A stretch of 64,000 bases of DNA from Aralia elata (GCA_034770075.1 CM068385.1:74640272-74704271), one strand, 5' to 3'; positions 9,842-22,098 are shown, counted from the stretch's first letter. Notes: a model not told the origin generated them from the sequence alone. Translations and numbers: made by a program.

Positions 9842-11885
9842 ATGGCTAAACATAGCGGTAGAGGTCGCCGCGGTAGTGGCCGTGCAAGATCTGGCGACGG
9901 GTCCCAGGGTGGGACGTCGTATCAGCTAGTAAGTTTCCATCATTTTGGAGATTAATTATTTAACGCATATGAAAATACTATATTTAAATAATTTCATCAC
10001 TTAAACTTTCAGATACTGGTCGTCGATGTCAGCGAGGGACTAACCTCGGATTATTTGGGCGTCCGTCGACAGTTCCACACACTGTCCGTGTAGATATCGA
10101 CTCGGCGCAGTAAGTATCTAATATAATATAACTCATGCAATTAAATTACTTTATATGATTGCATGATTAAAGTAACACATATATTGTCTGCCTATTTCGT
10201 ATTGTACTATCATGGACCCTGTCGCTAAACATACGATACATGCCATTTGCTCGACACAACTGCCTACTGGTTGTATGTGATACACTTAGTACGCGCAATA
10301 TGATGCCAGATTTATGGAGACTGTGCTGCGAGAGTTTCACGTAAGTCGAGTTACATAATTTAAATTAAAAACCATCCTAGGTATTTACATATTTATCAAT
10401 TAAATTCTGATATGTTAACATTCTTTGTATAGATTTATTATAGATATGAGGAGGCTATCGCACAGGCAGCCGACGACAATGTTATTATTGCACATGTCGC
10501 AAAGAACTATGCTGACTGGCTGTACGAGATGAGACAGCGGGTCGCCTGAGTATTTGTCGAGCATCCCGGGACTACCATACGCGATCATCAGCCCGATATA
10601 GTCTCCGATGCAGTATAGGAGGCGATGTGTACGCACTGGGATGCCGATGACTTCAAGAAAAAGTCTGAGCAGGCAAAAAAGAATCGTGGCCAACTCCAAG
10701 TCGTACACAGTACCGGTTCACGGTCATTTGAGGAGGTGAAGCGGGTAAGTATCTCAATTTAGTTCTTTAGTTACTCGATTGTCATTACCATACTTAATAA
10801 ATGTTATTTGAATGTATTTGTTAGGCCATGCGGGAGAGCTTGGGCCGACCTCCTACCATGCTAGAGTTTTGGGATAGAGCCCAAATGCCTAAGGAGTCTA
10901 GCATGACTCCTGTAACATTAGCTATATGCGTAAGACTAATATCAATTAATTTTTAGTAATTATTAATATTAGGTAGTTATTAAAATTATTTAATTAACTC
11001 ACATATACAAATTAAATTACAGGACCGATTTCAGAATCTTCAGGACTAGTGTGTAGCTGAGTTGCGAGATGCTAGGGGGGTTTCTGAGCCGTTAGATTCC
11101 ACCATCCCTCCGCCCGAGATTTAATTATCTCGGGATGAGGAGCTGAGAATATGGGTCGTGTCTCAGGATCCCCCTAGTAGCAGTACCAACAGGTATCGAG
11201 TGCTGGGCCTGCCGAGGATACCAGTGTATACACTACCTGGAGGTAGTATTATTTCTGACAAATTAAGATAAATTAACTGCAAATATTATTAGTAATGTTA
11301 TATTTATTTTCGTAGGCTCTAGCCAGCGCTAGCATCCGAGATCACATGTTGGACCATCTCATACAGGCGCTGGCTTGGACGACGAGATTTTTCAGAGGGT
11401 CATGGTGGCGGTGTCGGAGACGTTTCGTACGGATCCAGTTATCCGTCGTCAAGAGCTGCCCAGCCGAGCTCTCCTTCACCAGCTAGCTCAGGATATTGCA
11501 GTAGGGGCTACCGTCGAGAGTACGGGTATCCCGCAGGAGCAGTTCGTCGTGATACGTGACGAGGTGCTCCGGTTAATGGTTACCTTACTCTCGTAGGCTT
11601 TTGGCCCGATAGGGAGTCAGCCCCCACCTACTCAGGTATTATATTTATTTTAAGTTAATTAATCTGCATATTATTTAATTTTCATACTGCCTCATTAATT
11701 CTCTCATACGAACTAATGCATTATATTTTTAATTGTATCAACAAGGTGGCGATCCTAATATCGCTACTGATGGCGAGCAGGGGGATGATGATGATGATGA
11801 GGATTTTGAGACACCAGAGCAACTTCGTCGACCCCTACCCAATGATTCCCCTACTGGTAGTGATAGTACTAGATTAGGTTGATAG
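9842..11885 (+). pseudogene. Second CACTA gene, Ptta/En-Spm (Transposase_24-like)
   Basis: A multi-exon gene with GT-AG junctions visible at about 9929/10013, 10110, 10339/10432, 10745/10825, 10929/11022 and 11636/11744. It starts with a basic Gly/Arg stretch (MAKHSGRGRRGSGRAR). Diagnostic blocks are DADDFKKKSEQAKKNRGQL with HSTGSRSFEEVKR, then RPPTMLEFWDRAQM and an acidic tail (DDDDEDFETPEQL). This pattern is that of the plant Ptta/En/Spm protein family (PF03004), the TNPA-like partner thought to bind subterminal repeats. In-frame stops in several exons (near 10093, 10547, 10617, 11049) make it a pseudogene. Confidence 0.75.
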
Positions 11886-12284
11886 TATATAGCATATATC
11901 TACTTAGATGTTTTGTAAAACATTGTATAGTTTAATGATTTTATGTAAATACATGTAGTTTAGTTTGATTCTTTGTAAATCAATGTAATTTAGTTTAGCT
12001 TTGTAAATATTTCGGTGTCATATCATTGTTCTTTGTAGTTTATAAGTTATAGCATTGTTATTTAACGTTATATGTCTGAAGAAAAGAAATAGATTGTATT
12101 ATGGTGGCGATTATGATATATGTTATTATTGGATGTAGTTATTGGTATATTATTGTATGTATTGTTGGGATAAAGTAGGTTATATGTATAAAAATGGGGG
12201 GGGGGGGGTTTAAAAACCTGTAAACTGTAAAAACAAAAAATTATTTAAAAAGTCAGAAATAATATTTATAATTTATTTTTAAAA
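11886..12284. other. CACTA non-coding DNA with G12 tract
   Basis: AT-rich, no gene. A run of about 12 G lies near 12197-12208, beside a GTTTAAAAACC dyad. Confidence 0.5.
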
Positions 12285-12599
12285 CACTAATTCTGACGGA
12301 ATATTCCTTATATCCGACGGAACTTCCGTCGGGATTAAACCTTGCCCCGAGCTACCAGAAGGTCCCATGTGTCCACCCTAATTTCTGACGGAATTTGTCC
12401 GTCGAGGCTATTCCGTCGAAATAAGCCTACGTCCGTCGGATATAATTCCGTCCAAACTATGTATTTCCAACAGAAGTTTCGACGGACTTATGCTCGACGC
12501 CTCTAATTCCGACTGAAACTCCGACGGAATATTCCGTCGAAAATATGCTTATTTCGACGGAATAAGCCTATTTCTGAAAATAGCTATTTTTTTGTAGTG
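12285..12599. repeat. CACTA subterminal repeats and terminal inverted repeat
   Basis: At least ten copies, in both orientations, of a motif around TCCGACGGAA / TTCCGTCGGA, with variants such as TTCTGACGGAAT and ATTTCGACGGAAT. They end at the terminal repeat GCTATTTTTTTGTAGTG (12583-12599). In En/Spm elements such subterminal motifs bind the TNPA-type protein and are needed for transposition. Confidence 0.88.
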
Positions 12600-12945
12600 A
12601 GAGAAAATATGTTCTTTAGAGGAAAATAAAAAGAAAAATAGCAAAAGTAAGAGGAAATTTTCTTAAATTAGATCTAGATTTATAATTTTTCATCAAATCT
12701 TCCATTAAAGTATCTTCAAGGAATCTCTAAGAAGCTTAAACAGGAAGAAACCCCATTCCCAAGGTCCATTACTCATCTCTACACTCACTTTATCTGGGGA
12801 AATTTATAGATAATGTTACGAGCTAGGAGTAGGTTTGAGAACGGACTCATTTTGATAAAGGATGATGAAGTTATAACATTGCAAAGCAATCGTGTTAACA
12901 GAAATCAACTCAGAAATAAAAAAAATCAAGTTGGACAGAGGCGAA

Positions 12946-13025
12946 CTCGCCGGGGCGAGCTCATTTGGCTGGGGTAATTTGCCGGGGCAAGTTCGGCAGA
13001 GAGGAACTTGCTGGGGCGAGTTCAC
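12946..13025. repeat. CTCGCC-NN-GGCGAG-type palindrome array in LTR A
   Basis: ACTCGCCGGGGCGAGCTC, TTTGCCGGGGCAAGTTC and CTTGCTGGGGCGAGTTC are spaced by about 20-30 bases. Each is a stem of six with a two-base centre. The same motif forms an array in LTR C (45195-45335). Just downstream is a stretch (CATAACTTTTT ... GAACTCCGATT ... GAGGAGTAG ... CTACAACTTTCATT) also found after the GC palindromes of the G LTRs. Confidence 0.75.
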
Positions 13026-14185
13026 TGTTTTTCAGTTTTGTGATTTTTGATGTCCTATACTAAATTGGGCATAACTTTTTCGTACGAACTCCGATTTAGG
13101 TAATTCAAAATGATTCGAAAAGCTGAGGAGTAGACCTACAACTTTCATTCAATAGAATTGAGAGTTAAGGTCGGGATCAATTTCGAAATTTAGACTCTTT
13201 AAGGCTGTTGTGTAATCGGGGTCAAGGCATGATGGTTCTTCGAAACGCCGTGATGCCAAGTCGTGTTTAGCTAATATTTTCAAGTTCTAAACATTGGGCT
13301 TTGGAAATATGGTCTAGAGTTAATGTAAACCATGAGTAACAAATATACGTAGCTAATTGGTATGTCTATGTGCACTGAATGTGTAGGAATTTCATAGGAC
13401 GATTAACGTCAAAGTTATTAAAGAACGCAAAAGACAAGTGTTCTAACCTTGTGCTATAATTTATGTGCAAGTATAATGTTGTTTAAGAATATATTCGTAT
13501 ATATGTTATGATTACACAAACCGCATCTATTATTGAGAAAATCCAAACTTGTACAAATCTTTTATATTTGTATAAGTTGTTCAAGCTTTGCTATAATGTA
13601 TACTTTTAAGTTCTAATATACCTGAACTGTTTCAGAAGATAGTCTAGACCATTTGTTTCGGCTAGACGCATGTTATACATTTTATTGATTCAAATATAAA
13701 TCTTTGAAATGTTATTGAGATTAAGTAAAGCTGTCTAACAGAGTTGTTTTGGTTTGGACTCAAGTCCGAGAATGAACCTCCCTTATTTGGGAAAATTTTG
13801 TTGGACATTCTGACCGCGTCGAAAGGCGGTGATGATAAACGCAAAAAGTCATTTTAAGTACGTAGTGTTGATCAACGTAGGGCATAAAAGGCTGATCACC
13901 CACCGTGCTCGTAAGTCATGACGGTGTACAGTTGAATTACTGTTAGAACTTTTAAAAAAAAAATGAACCAAAGTTCTTGGTCTTTCGACCTCAGTATGAT
14001 AGTCAATATGTTGTTTCAAAATATTTTACTATTTAAAATGATTCAAATGTTTTCACAACTATTTTTTAGTTGTTAAAATGTACGTTAATGAAAATATTTA
14101 ATTCTTGATTATGTTTTTATTATTAATTGATATTACTTGCTAGACAATCAAATGCTCACCCTTGCTTGTAATTAAATATTTTCAG

Positions 14186-14247
14186 CAAAGCCTGAGCGTG
14201 TAGAAGGTTCTAGTAAGGATAAGGAAAAAGGAAAGATGAACGAGTGA
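14186..14247 (+). other. Short Lys/Gly-rich exon-like frame in LTR A
   Basis: After TATTTTCAG (acceptor-like) the frame reads AKPERVEGSSKDKEKGKMNE then a stop. Frames of similar make-up and position follow acceptor-like sites in B (29819-29871) and C (44092-44153). Conservation of both site and charge suggests a spliced transcript of the LTR family, but translation is not shown. Confidence 0.45.
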
Positions 14248-14526
14248 AAGATGAAACTGTTATATGTAATAGTTAGGCGTATTGTAAATAATATTTTGAA
14301 TGATATTATGTATGAACATTTTAAGGGTCTAAGAACCTGGGTTTGTAAGAATATGTCTGTAATAAGTAGTAGTTACATTCATGTTGTAAAAAATATATAG
14401 ATGAATGGTTGTGGAATGGTTAGTACCGTGATGCACCAAATACAGGTTTAAAGGTACCCAGATTTGGGGGCGTCACAGTAATTGGGTGCACTCAATCGCT
14501 ACTGCCACTCTACAGCGTGTTGGCCG

Positions 14527-15740
14527 TAAAAATAGTATATACACAAGCCAATTATATTTGATATGATGTAGCATATACTTTGTAATCTTATTCATTTATT
14601 AATAAAAGAATTGATTTATTAAAGGCATTTTACTTTATCTACATGGTGTTGTTATTTAATATGTGATAAACCCATAGTTTTAAGCAATGCTTTTAGAATC
14701 ATGATGATGATCATGCTAATGAGATATAAATTCTTAGAAAGCTTAAAACTAAAATCGTTCCTAATCGTTGGATTACTAAAAGGGGATTAGTGAATCCGGA
14801 TAGATTAGTCCATACTTTACTTGCTCTTAGGAAGAGGATTATTGATCTCATAATCATTTGTGTGGAGACACTAAAGCAAGTATGTAGGTGCTTATTGGAG
14901 AATAAGTTCACTGCACGTGACTCGCTAAAGGAATACCTAATGGAGTTTTACTTGTCTGTCAATAGGAATTCCTCTAGTGATAGTATTATAAGTGATCCTT
15001 GGACTTGAGATCATATTAGTATCTTGTGTATGATAAGTTATACTTTAACATGTCCCTTAAGACCTTTAGGGTATATTAAAGGGTATGCTTGAATATAATA
15101 AGTTGTACATAGAGATAAGTGAATGATCAACAAAGAATCTACCACATTTAGTAAAAAATGTGAATGTCCTATGCGATTCGATAAAATGACAACTCAGTAG
15201 TCCTTGGCCAAGGTACAATGAAATTAGAAAGGAGTTTCTAATTTGTATTATTTAGAGTTGTGCATTTAAGAATCGAAATGCACATAATTAAATAAAATAA
15301 GACTTGACAGTTATTTCATGTTTTATATTTAATTGGGACATTATATGGTAGAAGGATTGAATTGTACGGTAACAATTCACTGAAAGGTTCTTTTGTGATT
15401 AATGTTGAAATCTATATTATCTGGAAAGTCGTTAATCACTAAGGGGGCTTACCCTTATTGTAGAATAAATATTATTTATTTAAATGAATTAAATAGTTTA
15501 ATTTATGTATTTAAATAAGATTAGAAATGTTCTAATTGATTTATTCACAACCGGTTTAATATGGAGAACCTAAAGGGTCACACCGCAAAAGAAAAATATT
15601 TATTTAAGAAGTAAATGGCATAATCGTAATAATAAGTTAAGTATATTTAATTTAATCTATGGAGATAGAATAAATTAAATAGCTTAATATTTATTATTTA
15701 ATATTTTAGAAATATTAAATATAAATTAATAAGAGGAGTC

Positions 15741-15775
<35 letters not shown>

Positions 15776-16347
15776 TAATTCCTTAAAGGGTTTCGGAATT
15801 AATGAATAGAAGTACTCTCATAAATTCTTAATTGGATTAGGAGTTTAATTAATCAAAGGAGTTTAATTAGAATAGAAATCCTAATCTTAAATAATTTAGG
15901 AGGGTTCCCTATATCTATAAATAAGAAGAGTCTTATCATAGATTAAGGTTACACACTCTTGCATTAGAATTGTGGAGAATACTTACAATTTTTATAGAGA
16001 TAGAAACTAGGGTTTTGCCAATACCCATCTTCTTGAACAAGTATTATTCCTTGGTGGATCACCTCTAGAGGCCAAACACTTGGGTGACTAACGTTGATCA
16101 AAGGAAGGAATTTAATCGGTGGAATTCAAGGAGAACGCGAAGGAATTGAAGTTGAACTTGTACCTGAGGAAGCTAGAATTCTACAAGGGTATAATTTTTA
16201 TTCTCCATCTCTTTCGTTTAATTAATAATTGTGCATAAAGAAAGATCATGGTGATGGTTTGTATAAAATTTTAAAATCTGATTTTATCGCGTTTCCGCTT
16301 TATATATGTAATTTGATTGCATGTTTGCGTTATATACAAACCTAACA
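14527..16347 (+). mobile_element. Solo LTR E1
   Basis: 1821 bp with ends TA(normally TG)AAAATAGTAT...ACAAACCTAACA. Flanks are GGCCG (14522-14526) and GTCCG (16348-16352), a 5-bp target duplication with one change. E2 (23866-25702, minus) is the same LTR with intact TG...CA ends and a perfect duplication. A TATA-like TCTATAAATAAG near 15912 suggests plus-strand transcription. No internal domain, so it is the product of LTR-LTR recombination. The lineage cannot be fixed without its internal region; length and ends fit a copia-type LTR. Confidence 0.85.
15739..15775. repeat. ATT trinucleotide microsatellite in E1
   Basis: An uninterrupted TTA/ATT run of about 12 units. The matching place in E2 (24480-24510) has a shorter, interrupted AATAAT/AGT run. 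Confidence 0.85.
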
Positions 16348-16470
16348 GTCCGTTGCTCGTTTAACTTCTCATATCTCCGTTGAGGCCCGCGCCTGTTGCG
16401 AGCTTTCTCAGGGTATATTCCCCTCTCAACAACTCGGCATTTGCACCCACTAATTTCATTTACTTGTACC

Positions 16471-17945
16471 CCTGTTCCACAAAAAGAGTCATATTAACAA
16501 AATTTCAAAATATGAAGGATGTTTTTTTATTCCATATTTAATTTTAAGTAGTGGTGGCATAATAATTCAGCATTGTGTCATTTTATACTATATCATTTAA
16601 AAAAGAAGTCTTTTTTCTTTTGGGGGAATTGGATTCTTGTTCAGAGTATAAAATTGGGTTTTTCTTATGTTTTCTATTCTGATAATGTTCTTTAGACCTT
16701 TTTCAAATTCAATTTGGAGTTTTTATTTTGAAAAGTTCTGATTATGTAATGACATTTTAGGTACCAATAAATCTTCCATTTCTCGTGTTTTAAGTGTCGT
16801 TAGAGTTACATATTATAGTAATGTCATAGCTGCATAATCTCGATATTGTATGTCTGTTTTGAAGTGAAGGTGTTTCATAGGATCATAAGTATCTACAGAC
16901 TCCAGTTCAAATGTAGTTGAATTGGGTGTCGGGTCTTGTTGGAAAAAAACTTAAGGTTGATTTGCTATCTAATTTCAAATACTAGATCAAAAGTTGGTAA
17001 GTTTGAAACCCATTACCCATAGGACACATACACTCACACGCAGAGCACACACATTGTCACATTTTGGTAGTTGATTTTGATTATTCTTGGTTGTGTATGT
17101 AAGTAGTGATGTGGGTATTTCATATTTTGATTATTGAAAATTTTGGTACAAATTTTGTTGATTCCTAACTGTTTACTTGGTTTATTGTTATTTTTTTTTA
17201 ATTCTTCATTCATTCATCTTAGTGATTTGCCGGCATGTCATTTGTTATTTACTTTTAATGTTGAAGCAATTACCTAAGTAGTTCTCTAATTGATGACCTA
17301 TTTGGGTAGGAACCTGCTGCATGTCTCATTAAATGAAAACAATTCAAGTTAAAATTAATGAAAAGGCGAGGCCGTGTTTTATTTGTTAGCATTTTCTTAG
17401 TTTTTGTTGCCATTCTTGAAAAGTTTGAAATTAACAGCTCATGGGGAAAAAGTGATTTTTTTTCATCTTCTTTTTTGCTACCTTAACACACACACAGACA
17501 CTCCATGCTACCACCAAGGATCGAAACTTCGACCTCATGGAAACTATGAGACGAGTCATACCATTGGGCCAAAGGCCTTTGGTGATTTATTTATTTATTT
17601 ATTTGAATGAACATTTACATTACCTTTTGAGTATAGAATTTACAGCATCCTCTAGTAAAGAGTATCCACTTAAAGTATTATCATTATGCAAGGAAAAATA
17701 GATAACTGCGTCTAAACATGTACGAAACTATTTCCTGAAAAAAGTATCAAGTATATTAATTAGAGACAAAAGGATACTTGGTCAAAATAAGGCAATTGGT
17801 GGTTGTTAAGTTAATCAACATTTTACAAAGAATGTAATCATCTTTTCCTCCGCTTTTATGTCAATGTCCTATTTCCTTTCTCATCTCTTCCTCTTTTACA
17901 GAATGTTATGTTATCTTTAGTACTCTGGTTTGACTTTTAGCTATT
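16471..17945. other. Host-like non-coding DNA after the NFD6-like exon
   Basis: AT-rich, no convincing gene. If the exon call is right, this would be its intron or 3' region. A segment at about 17509-17575 (GGATCGAAACTTCGACCTC ...) resembles a degraded tRNA-type B-box, as in SINEs, but no A-box or tail was identified. A TTTA run ends it near 17605. Confidence 0.4.
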
Positions 17946-19606
17946 TGTTAGTTTCCAGAGGCACAAAAGATATCTAGAAGGGGAGTTGAATAGATACTTT
18001 GAAACTTTTTCACACTTCTTTTGAAAAGACTTAATTAATGAACAAGTTAATTAAGCACATCGGAATATACGATTGATTATAATCCCCCTTAAAGATAAAC
18101 CAGTTATAGCAGATATGGTGAGACAGTGATATAACAGTTATAACAGTTTATGGAGTGCAGAGAAAGAGATAATGAAGAACACAAGGCTTGAAGTGGTTCA
18201 GCGCACACAAGACTCCTACTCCACTGTTCTACTCCTTGAGTAGCAAATTCACTAAGGATATCTTTACAACTTGAATCACTAAGATTCCTTCAAGGCCAGC
18301 AGCCTCGGAACTTCAGTACACTAAGTACTCTTTAAAGCCAACATCCTTGGAACTCTGTAGACTAAGACCCGCAGCCTTAGAATCTCTTGTACCCTTTGGT
18401 ACTCAGCAAGTCCAGCAGACTTGACTTTGGTTGGTCACCTGTTGACCCTTTCACTTGATTGAGAGTGTTTATTTTGTTGCTGCTGAGTTGCTTGAAGCAT
18501 ATGGTCTGATGAACTCAGTAGCGAAGCAAGATGTTTGTTTTTGATCGTAGAGTGGCACTTTGACAGATTTAATTTCTTTTCGTCGTACTTGCTTAATCGG
18601 TTTCTTCAATCTGTTTGCCTTATATCAATGCCTTTGAATCCTTCTGTTGAGTATGAGACCGTTGCATCTAATATTTTCGTTAAGACCTGTTGCTGAACTT
18701 AGGAATAGTTTATTCCTTGTTATGCGCGGTAGTGGGGTGAGTCAGCATCCATTATCTTGCTCCAAGATGATGGAAAAGATAGTGCTCTGAATATCTGCAA
18801 ACCATAGCTGCTTGTCCCCCACTGACTTTGATTCTTCGTTCAGTTCAATTTAGTATTCAACAATTGTCTTGGGTAGGTCATTCTACTGATCAATCAATAT
18901 GGGCAACGTAGAATATCAAATTCAGTTCTTGGTTGCTTGTCTGAATGAGGGTCGTAGAGTATTTGGCTGACTGTACGATCTTTCGATGAGACTTAATTCT
19001 TGCAGACGTTTATGGTGATCTTTCATGTTGCGTTTGGATCACTTAGAGATAGTGTCAATTTCTGTTCCTTTGTCTCTTTGAGAACTATCGTCTTGCTAAT
19101 GCAGATGTGACTCTACGATAGATCTTGCCTGATGCCAGGATTAACTCTACGATCTGCCCAGTCACTCCGCATTTGTTTGGCCGAGTCTCACTCTACGTTA
19201 GCCTTGTCCAACTCTACGATTCCGAGAGTGAGCTTTGTGACTGACCAAACCTCACTCTACGTTAGCCTTGTCCAACTCTACGATTCCGAGAGAGAGCTTT
19301 GTAGTCGGCCGAGCCTCACTCTACGTTAGCCTGGCAGACTCTGCGCGCCTTCAAACTGTTTGAACTCCAAGTTGGCTGACTGCTCTACGATCCTTTATTG
19401 GATGATGATTTGTGTAGGACTCAACTATCAGTCTAGCCTTTGCTTTTTACATATACCAATTCAGCTCATAAGATCAACCTAACAAGTTTGATCTTTTCTA
19501 TCTAAGTCCTTGTACATCAAATCTTTGTAAGGACTTTACAATTCAGCTACTGAAACACGTATACATTAATATCACAACATCAAATTAAAACCTGTGATTC
19601 CTAACA
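17946..19606 (-). repeat. H 3' LTR
   Basis: 1661 bp with inverted ends TGTTAG (17946) and CTAACA (19601-19606). The outer flank is CTATT (17941-17945), the expected target duplication, whose partner is not in the window. It holds a 64-bp tandem repeat and many CTCTACGA half-palindromes. Confidence 0.83.
19189..19334. repeat. 64-bp tandem repeat in H LTR
   Basis: Units start at 19189, 19253 and 19317 with CACTCTACGTTAGCC. Two are full and the third is partial. Each full unit contains ACTCTACGATTCCGAGAG, so the repeat amplifies the CTCTACGA motif. Confidence 0.85.
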
Positions 19607-19620
19607 ATCTCCCCCTATTT
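19607..19620 (-). other. H polypurine tract
   Basis: The minus strand reads AAATAGGGGGAGAT directly before the LTR start TGTTAGGAATC. This is the usual copia plus-strand primer sequence and fixes the element's orientation. Confidence 0.9.
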
Positions 19621-19836
19621 GATGTTAACATAACCAGTAGTTTTTAATCATCTCATCAATTCTAATGCAATTGCTTATAAAGATAAACGTGTCTTATAGT
19701 ATAGTGAGCAACTGTATTTCTAGATAAAATCATGAATTTTATTGAAGAACATATAAATGTTACAATAAATGACAGTTACATCAATAAAGAAAAAGAAGAA
19801 GAGAAAGAAGAAGAGGAAAAAAATGTTTTTCAGACC

Positions 19837-22059
19837 TTAGTTCCTACCTCTTCCTCTTGTTACTCTCTTTTTGATTCTTGGAGGATTCACTCGCTCATAA
19901 GCCACTCTTTGTCTATGCCTTTCCCTACCTTCTTCAGTCATGCACTGGAATTCCTCAACCTGCTCTTTACGGAGTCCGGATGATGTCCTATGACTTCCTT
20001 CTTCACCATAGTGACGAGTCCCATACAAATGGCGATTCAAGAGAGCAGGATCTCCTGATGGTATGCGTACTCCAGTGGTGGTTACATCAGGTTTCCTTCT
20101 AAGGACTTCACTCCTTATTGGAATTACATTGACTGGCTCTGGCTCATCATTAGGATTGGATGGTCTCCTTCTCTGTTCCTCCCCACTTCTGCTTGATTCT
20201 CCCCTATTCCCCTTATGACCATTCTCCCCCTTTATGTCAGCATCCAGGGTTCGAACATCTTGAGAGAGTTGCTGCATACCGTGCACCAGTTCTTGCATTT
20301 GCGAACGAGACTGAAGAATGTCATTCCTGTTTTCTTGGACCATTTCTTCAGTTTGTATTCTCTGGTGATGGATCATGGCTAAGGTTGCATCTGTGCGCTG
20401 CATTTGCTGAAGGGGGGCTTCCTTGAAATGATGAATAGAGTCTCAAAGCTCAAGGATGCGGTCATTTGTGGCTTTGTTTGATTGCTCAACCACTTGTTGT
20501 AGTGATATGACTGTGGCTTTGTGTTTGGCAATTTCTTCACGATAAAGCTGGTCCCTTTTATCGATGCCTGCCATCAATTCTTTGAGTAACTCCTTCAGTC
20601 GTTTGGTCAGTACAGTACCCAAACTATGAGAGTGATTATTTGTAGCATTAATAATATTGTCAAGTTTCCGATGGAGGGCTAGAGAATTTGCTTCAAGATT
20701 CTCCTCCATGTCTGTCGCCATGTGGGCTGTGAGATCGGCCATTTGATCCTTAGTGGGTAGTTGGTTGACTCGATCAAGAATTTATTTTATCTCAATTGAA
20801 GGTCCTTCTTTATTGCTTCTTTGAAGATTGGATAGGGCAGTAAAAATGTCAAAGAATTCATTATTTGAGGAAGATGGAATATCAGACTGAATGAGTGGGG
20901 CAGATATTTGTTGTGTGGGAAAGGATACTTGATCAATCGTAGAGTCAGGGTATTCTTCGTTTGTGGACTCTACGTTTGTGGACTCTACGTTTTGGGTTAG
21001 GAGTTTGGGCTGTGTGTCAATCGTAGAGTTTAGGGACTCTATGACAGGAGGTGGTTGTTCAGTTTGTCCATCAGTCATAGAATATTGAGACCCTGTGACT
21101 GGAAGTTGGTTCCTTGGGTCAGGAATGACCTCAATCCATTTGGGCAATTCATCGAATAGATAAAAGATTGATGATGGAGAATGATTCAGCTTGAAGGATG
21201 AAAGAATATAATATACCTTTTGCTCGTTAACTTGGAATGAACTGTTAGTAAGCAGCTTCTGAGCAAGGTGCCAATTCTTGGAAATTCTTGGGCAAGCACT
21301 GAGATTGCTGGGTAAGTCTTGAAGGCCCAGAACATGTGATCCCAAGAATTTAGGATTAGAGCCTGGTGGAAGGACATCCTTGGTAGGTAGGTAAATAAGA
21401 AGTTATAATTTAGGTGTCTTTCTTCATTTCTGCCTTCAACAATGATTTCCAGACTTTCATCTTCACTCTCATCACTTGTTCCATCACTGATATCTACAGC
21501 CTTAGCTTCTTCAACTAATAGTCCTGCCTCAGGTTCAATTACTTGAGAGGTTGATAAGATTTCATCATGAGCCTCTAATAGCTCCCCCTTAACCTGAGCG
21601 TGAACTTGCTCAGGGACTTCAGGAATCTCCCCCTTAGCTTGATCCTTGCTTATTTCACTAGCTTCTTGATACTCCCCCTCAGTAGGAACCTCTTCCCTTT
21701 CTGATGGTTCTTTCCATACTATCAGCTGCAGATTGATCAGAGGACATTAGCCTTCTTTCTTCGTCCTTAATCCACATCATTGTTTCTCTAAGCTCCTTTT
21801 GGGCTACAGTTATCAGCCTTCTCTTCATTTTCTTTCGCTTGGGTTCAGTGACCTTCTCAGCCATCTTTTCACGTTCTTCTTGACGCTTTGGTGTGCCAAC
21901 CATCCTGGCTCCCTGCTTTTCAGTGACATCTTCAATTTTAGACTGACCAGCCTCATTAGCAGCATCTTCAGCTCTTGACTCTACGATCGTAGAGTTGGGG
22001 TCTTCAACGATCGTAGGGAGGCTTTTCTTTGAGCTGCGTTTTTCCTTCTTATGATACAC
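19837..22059 (-). pseudogene. H envelope-like region, C-terminal part, broken
   Basis: Four frames in a row (21679-22059, 20782-21345, 20443-20742, 19837-20403) separated by stops and frame changes. They are rich in charged residues. 20443-20742 is a helical segment with heptad-like Leu spacing, probably a coiled coil. 19837-20403 ends in a very basic tail (RIKKRVTRGRGRN). Coiled coils in this position are known from SIRE envelope-like ORFs. No membrane segment is evident. Several frames include translated CTCTACGA palindromes (DSTI, STNVEST and similar). Function in SIRE elements is unproven. Confidence 0.6.
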
Positions 22060-22098
22060 CTTAAGGGTGGGTGTATTTTCATCAGATACTTCTCCTTT

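Larger units (their letters stand above)
8529..12599 (+). mobile_element. CACTA (En/Spm) DNA transposon, right part
   Basis: Plus-strand remains of a CACTA transposon: the C-terminal exons of a TNP2-type transposase, a second multi-exon gene of the Ptta/En-Spm type, a subterminal repeat zone, and a terminal inverted repeat ending TTTTTTTGTAGTG at 12599 (CACTACAAAAAAA on the other strand). The left half would be beyond AthI, outside the window. The 3-bp target duplication would include AGA (12600-12602). Both genes carry several stops, so it is inactive unless helped in trans. Confidence 0.87.
12603..14477 (+). mobile_element. LTR 'A', right part, ending in a host exon
   Basis: The right end GATTTGGGGGCGTCACA (14461-14477) is nearly the same as that of LTR B (30101-30117) and the reverse complement of the start of C (43838). 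A also shares with B and C a TGCTCACCCTTGC motif followed by a splice-acceptor-like site and a short Lys/Gly-rich frame. No internal retroelement domain is seen. The left part is missing: the CACTA end abuts at 12599, so the CACTA probably inserted in A. The candidate 5-bp duplication at the right is GTAAT (14478-14482). Confidence 0.65.
14478..16470 (+). pseudogene. Host exon resembling NFD6/NOXY2 family, split by a solo LTR
   Basis: The two flanks of solo LTR E1 (14478-14526 and 16353-16470) read in one frame across the insertion. They give GCTQSLLPLYSVLAVARLTS, then HISVEARACCELSQG. As I recall it, plant NUCLEAR FUSION DEFECTIVE 6 / NOXY2-like small organellar proteins have a similar block (QSLLPLHSAV.SARLTS ... 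LSQ). A GT donor-like site follows LSQ at 16413, matching the alternative last exons of the family; a possible last exon after TTTTACAG at about 17899 is only a guess. LTR A ends at the exon's left edge, so the acceptor and upstream exons are lost or lie left of the window. Two insertions make this allele almost certainly dead. Confidence 0.5.

Noticed and set aside
14711..15008. Overlapping frames in E1, repeated in E2 (25335-25523)
   Set aside because: Present in both because the LTR is repeated. Frames lie on both strands with no start context or domain, and the E2 version is shifted, so not maintained.
17509..17575. tRNA gene or SINE
   Set aside because: Only a loose B-box-like GGATCGAAACTTCG is present; no cloverleaf, A-box or clear tail.
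17404..17610. 68-codon frame
   Set aside because: Low complexity, ends in a TTTA repeat; no support as a gene.
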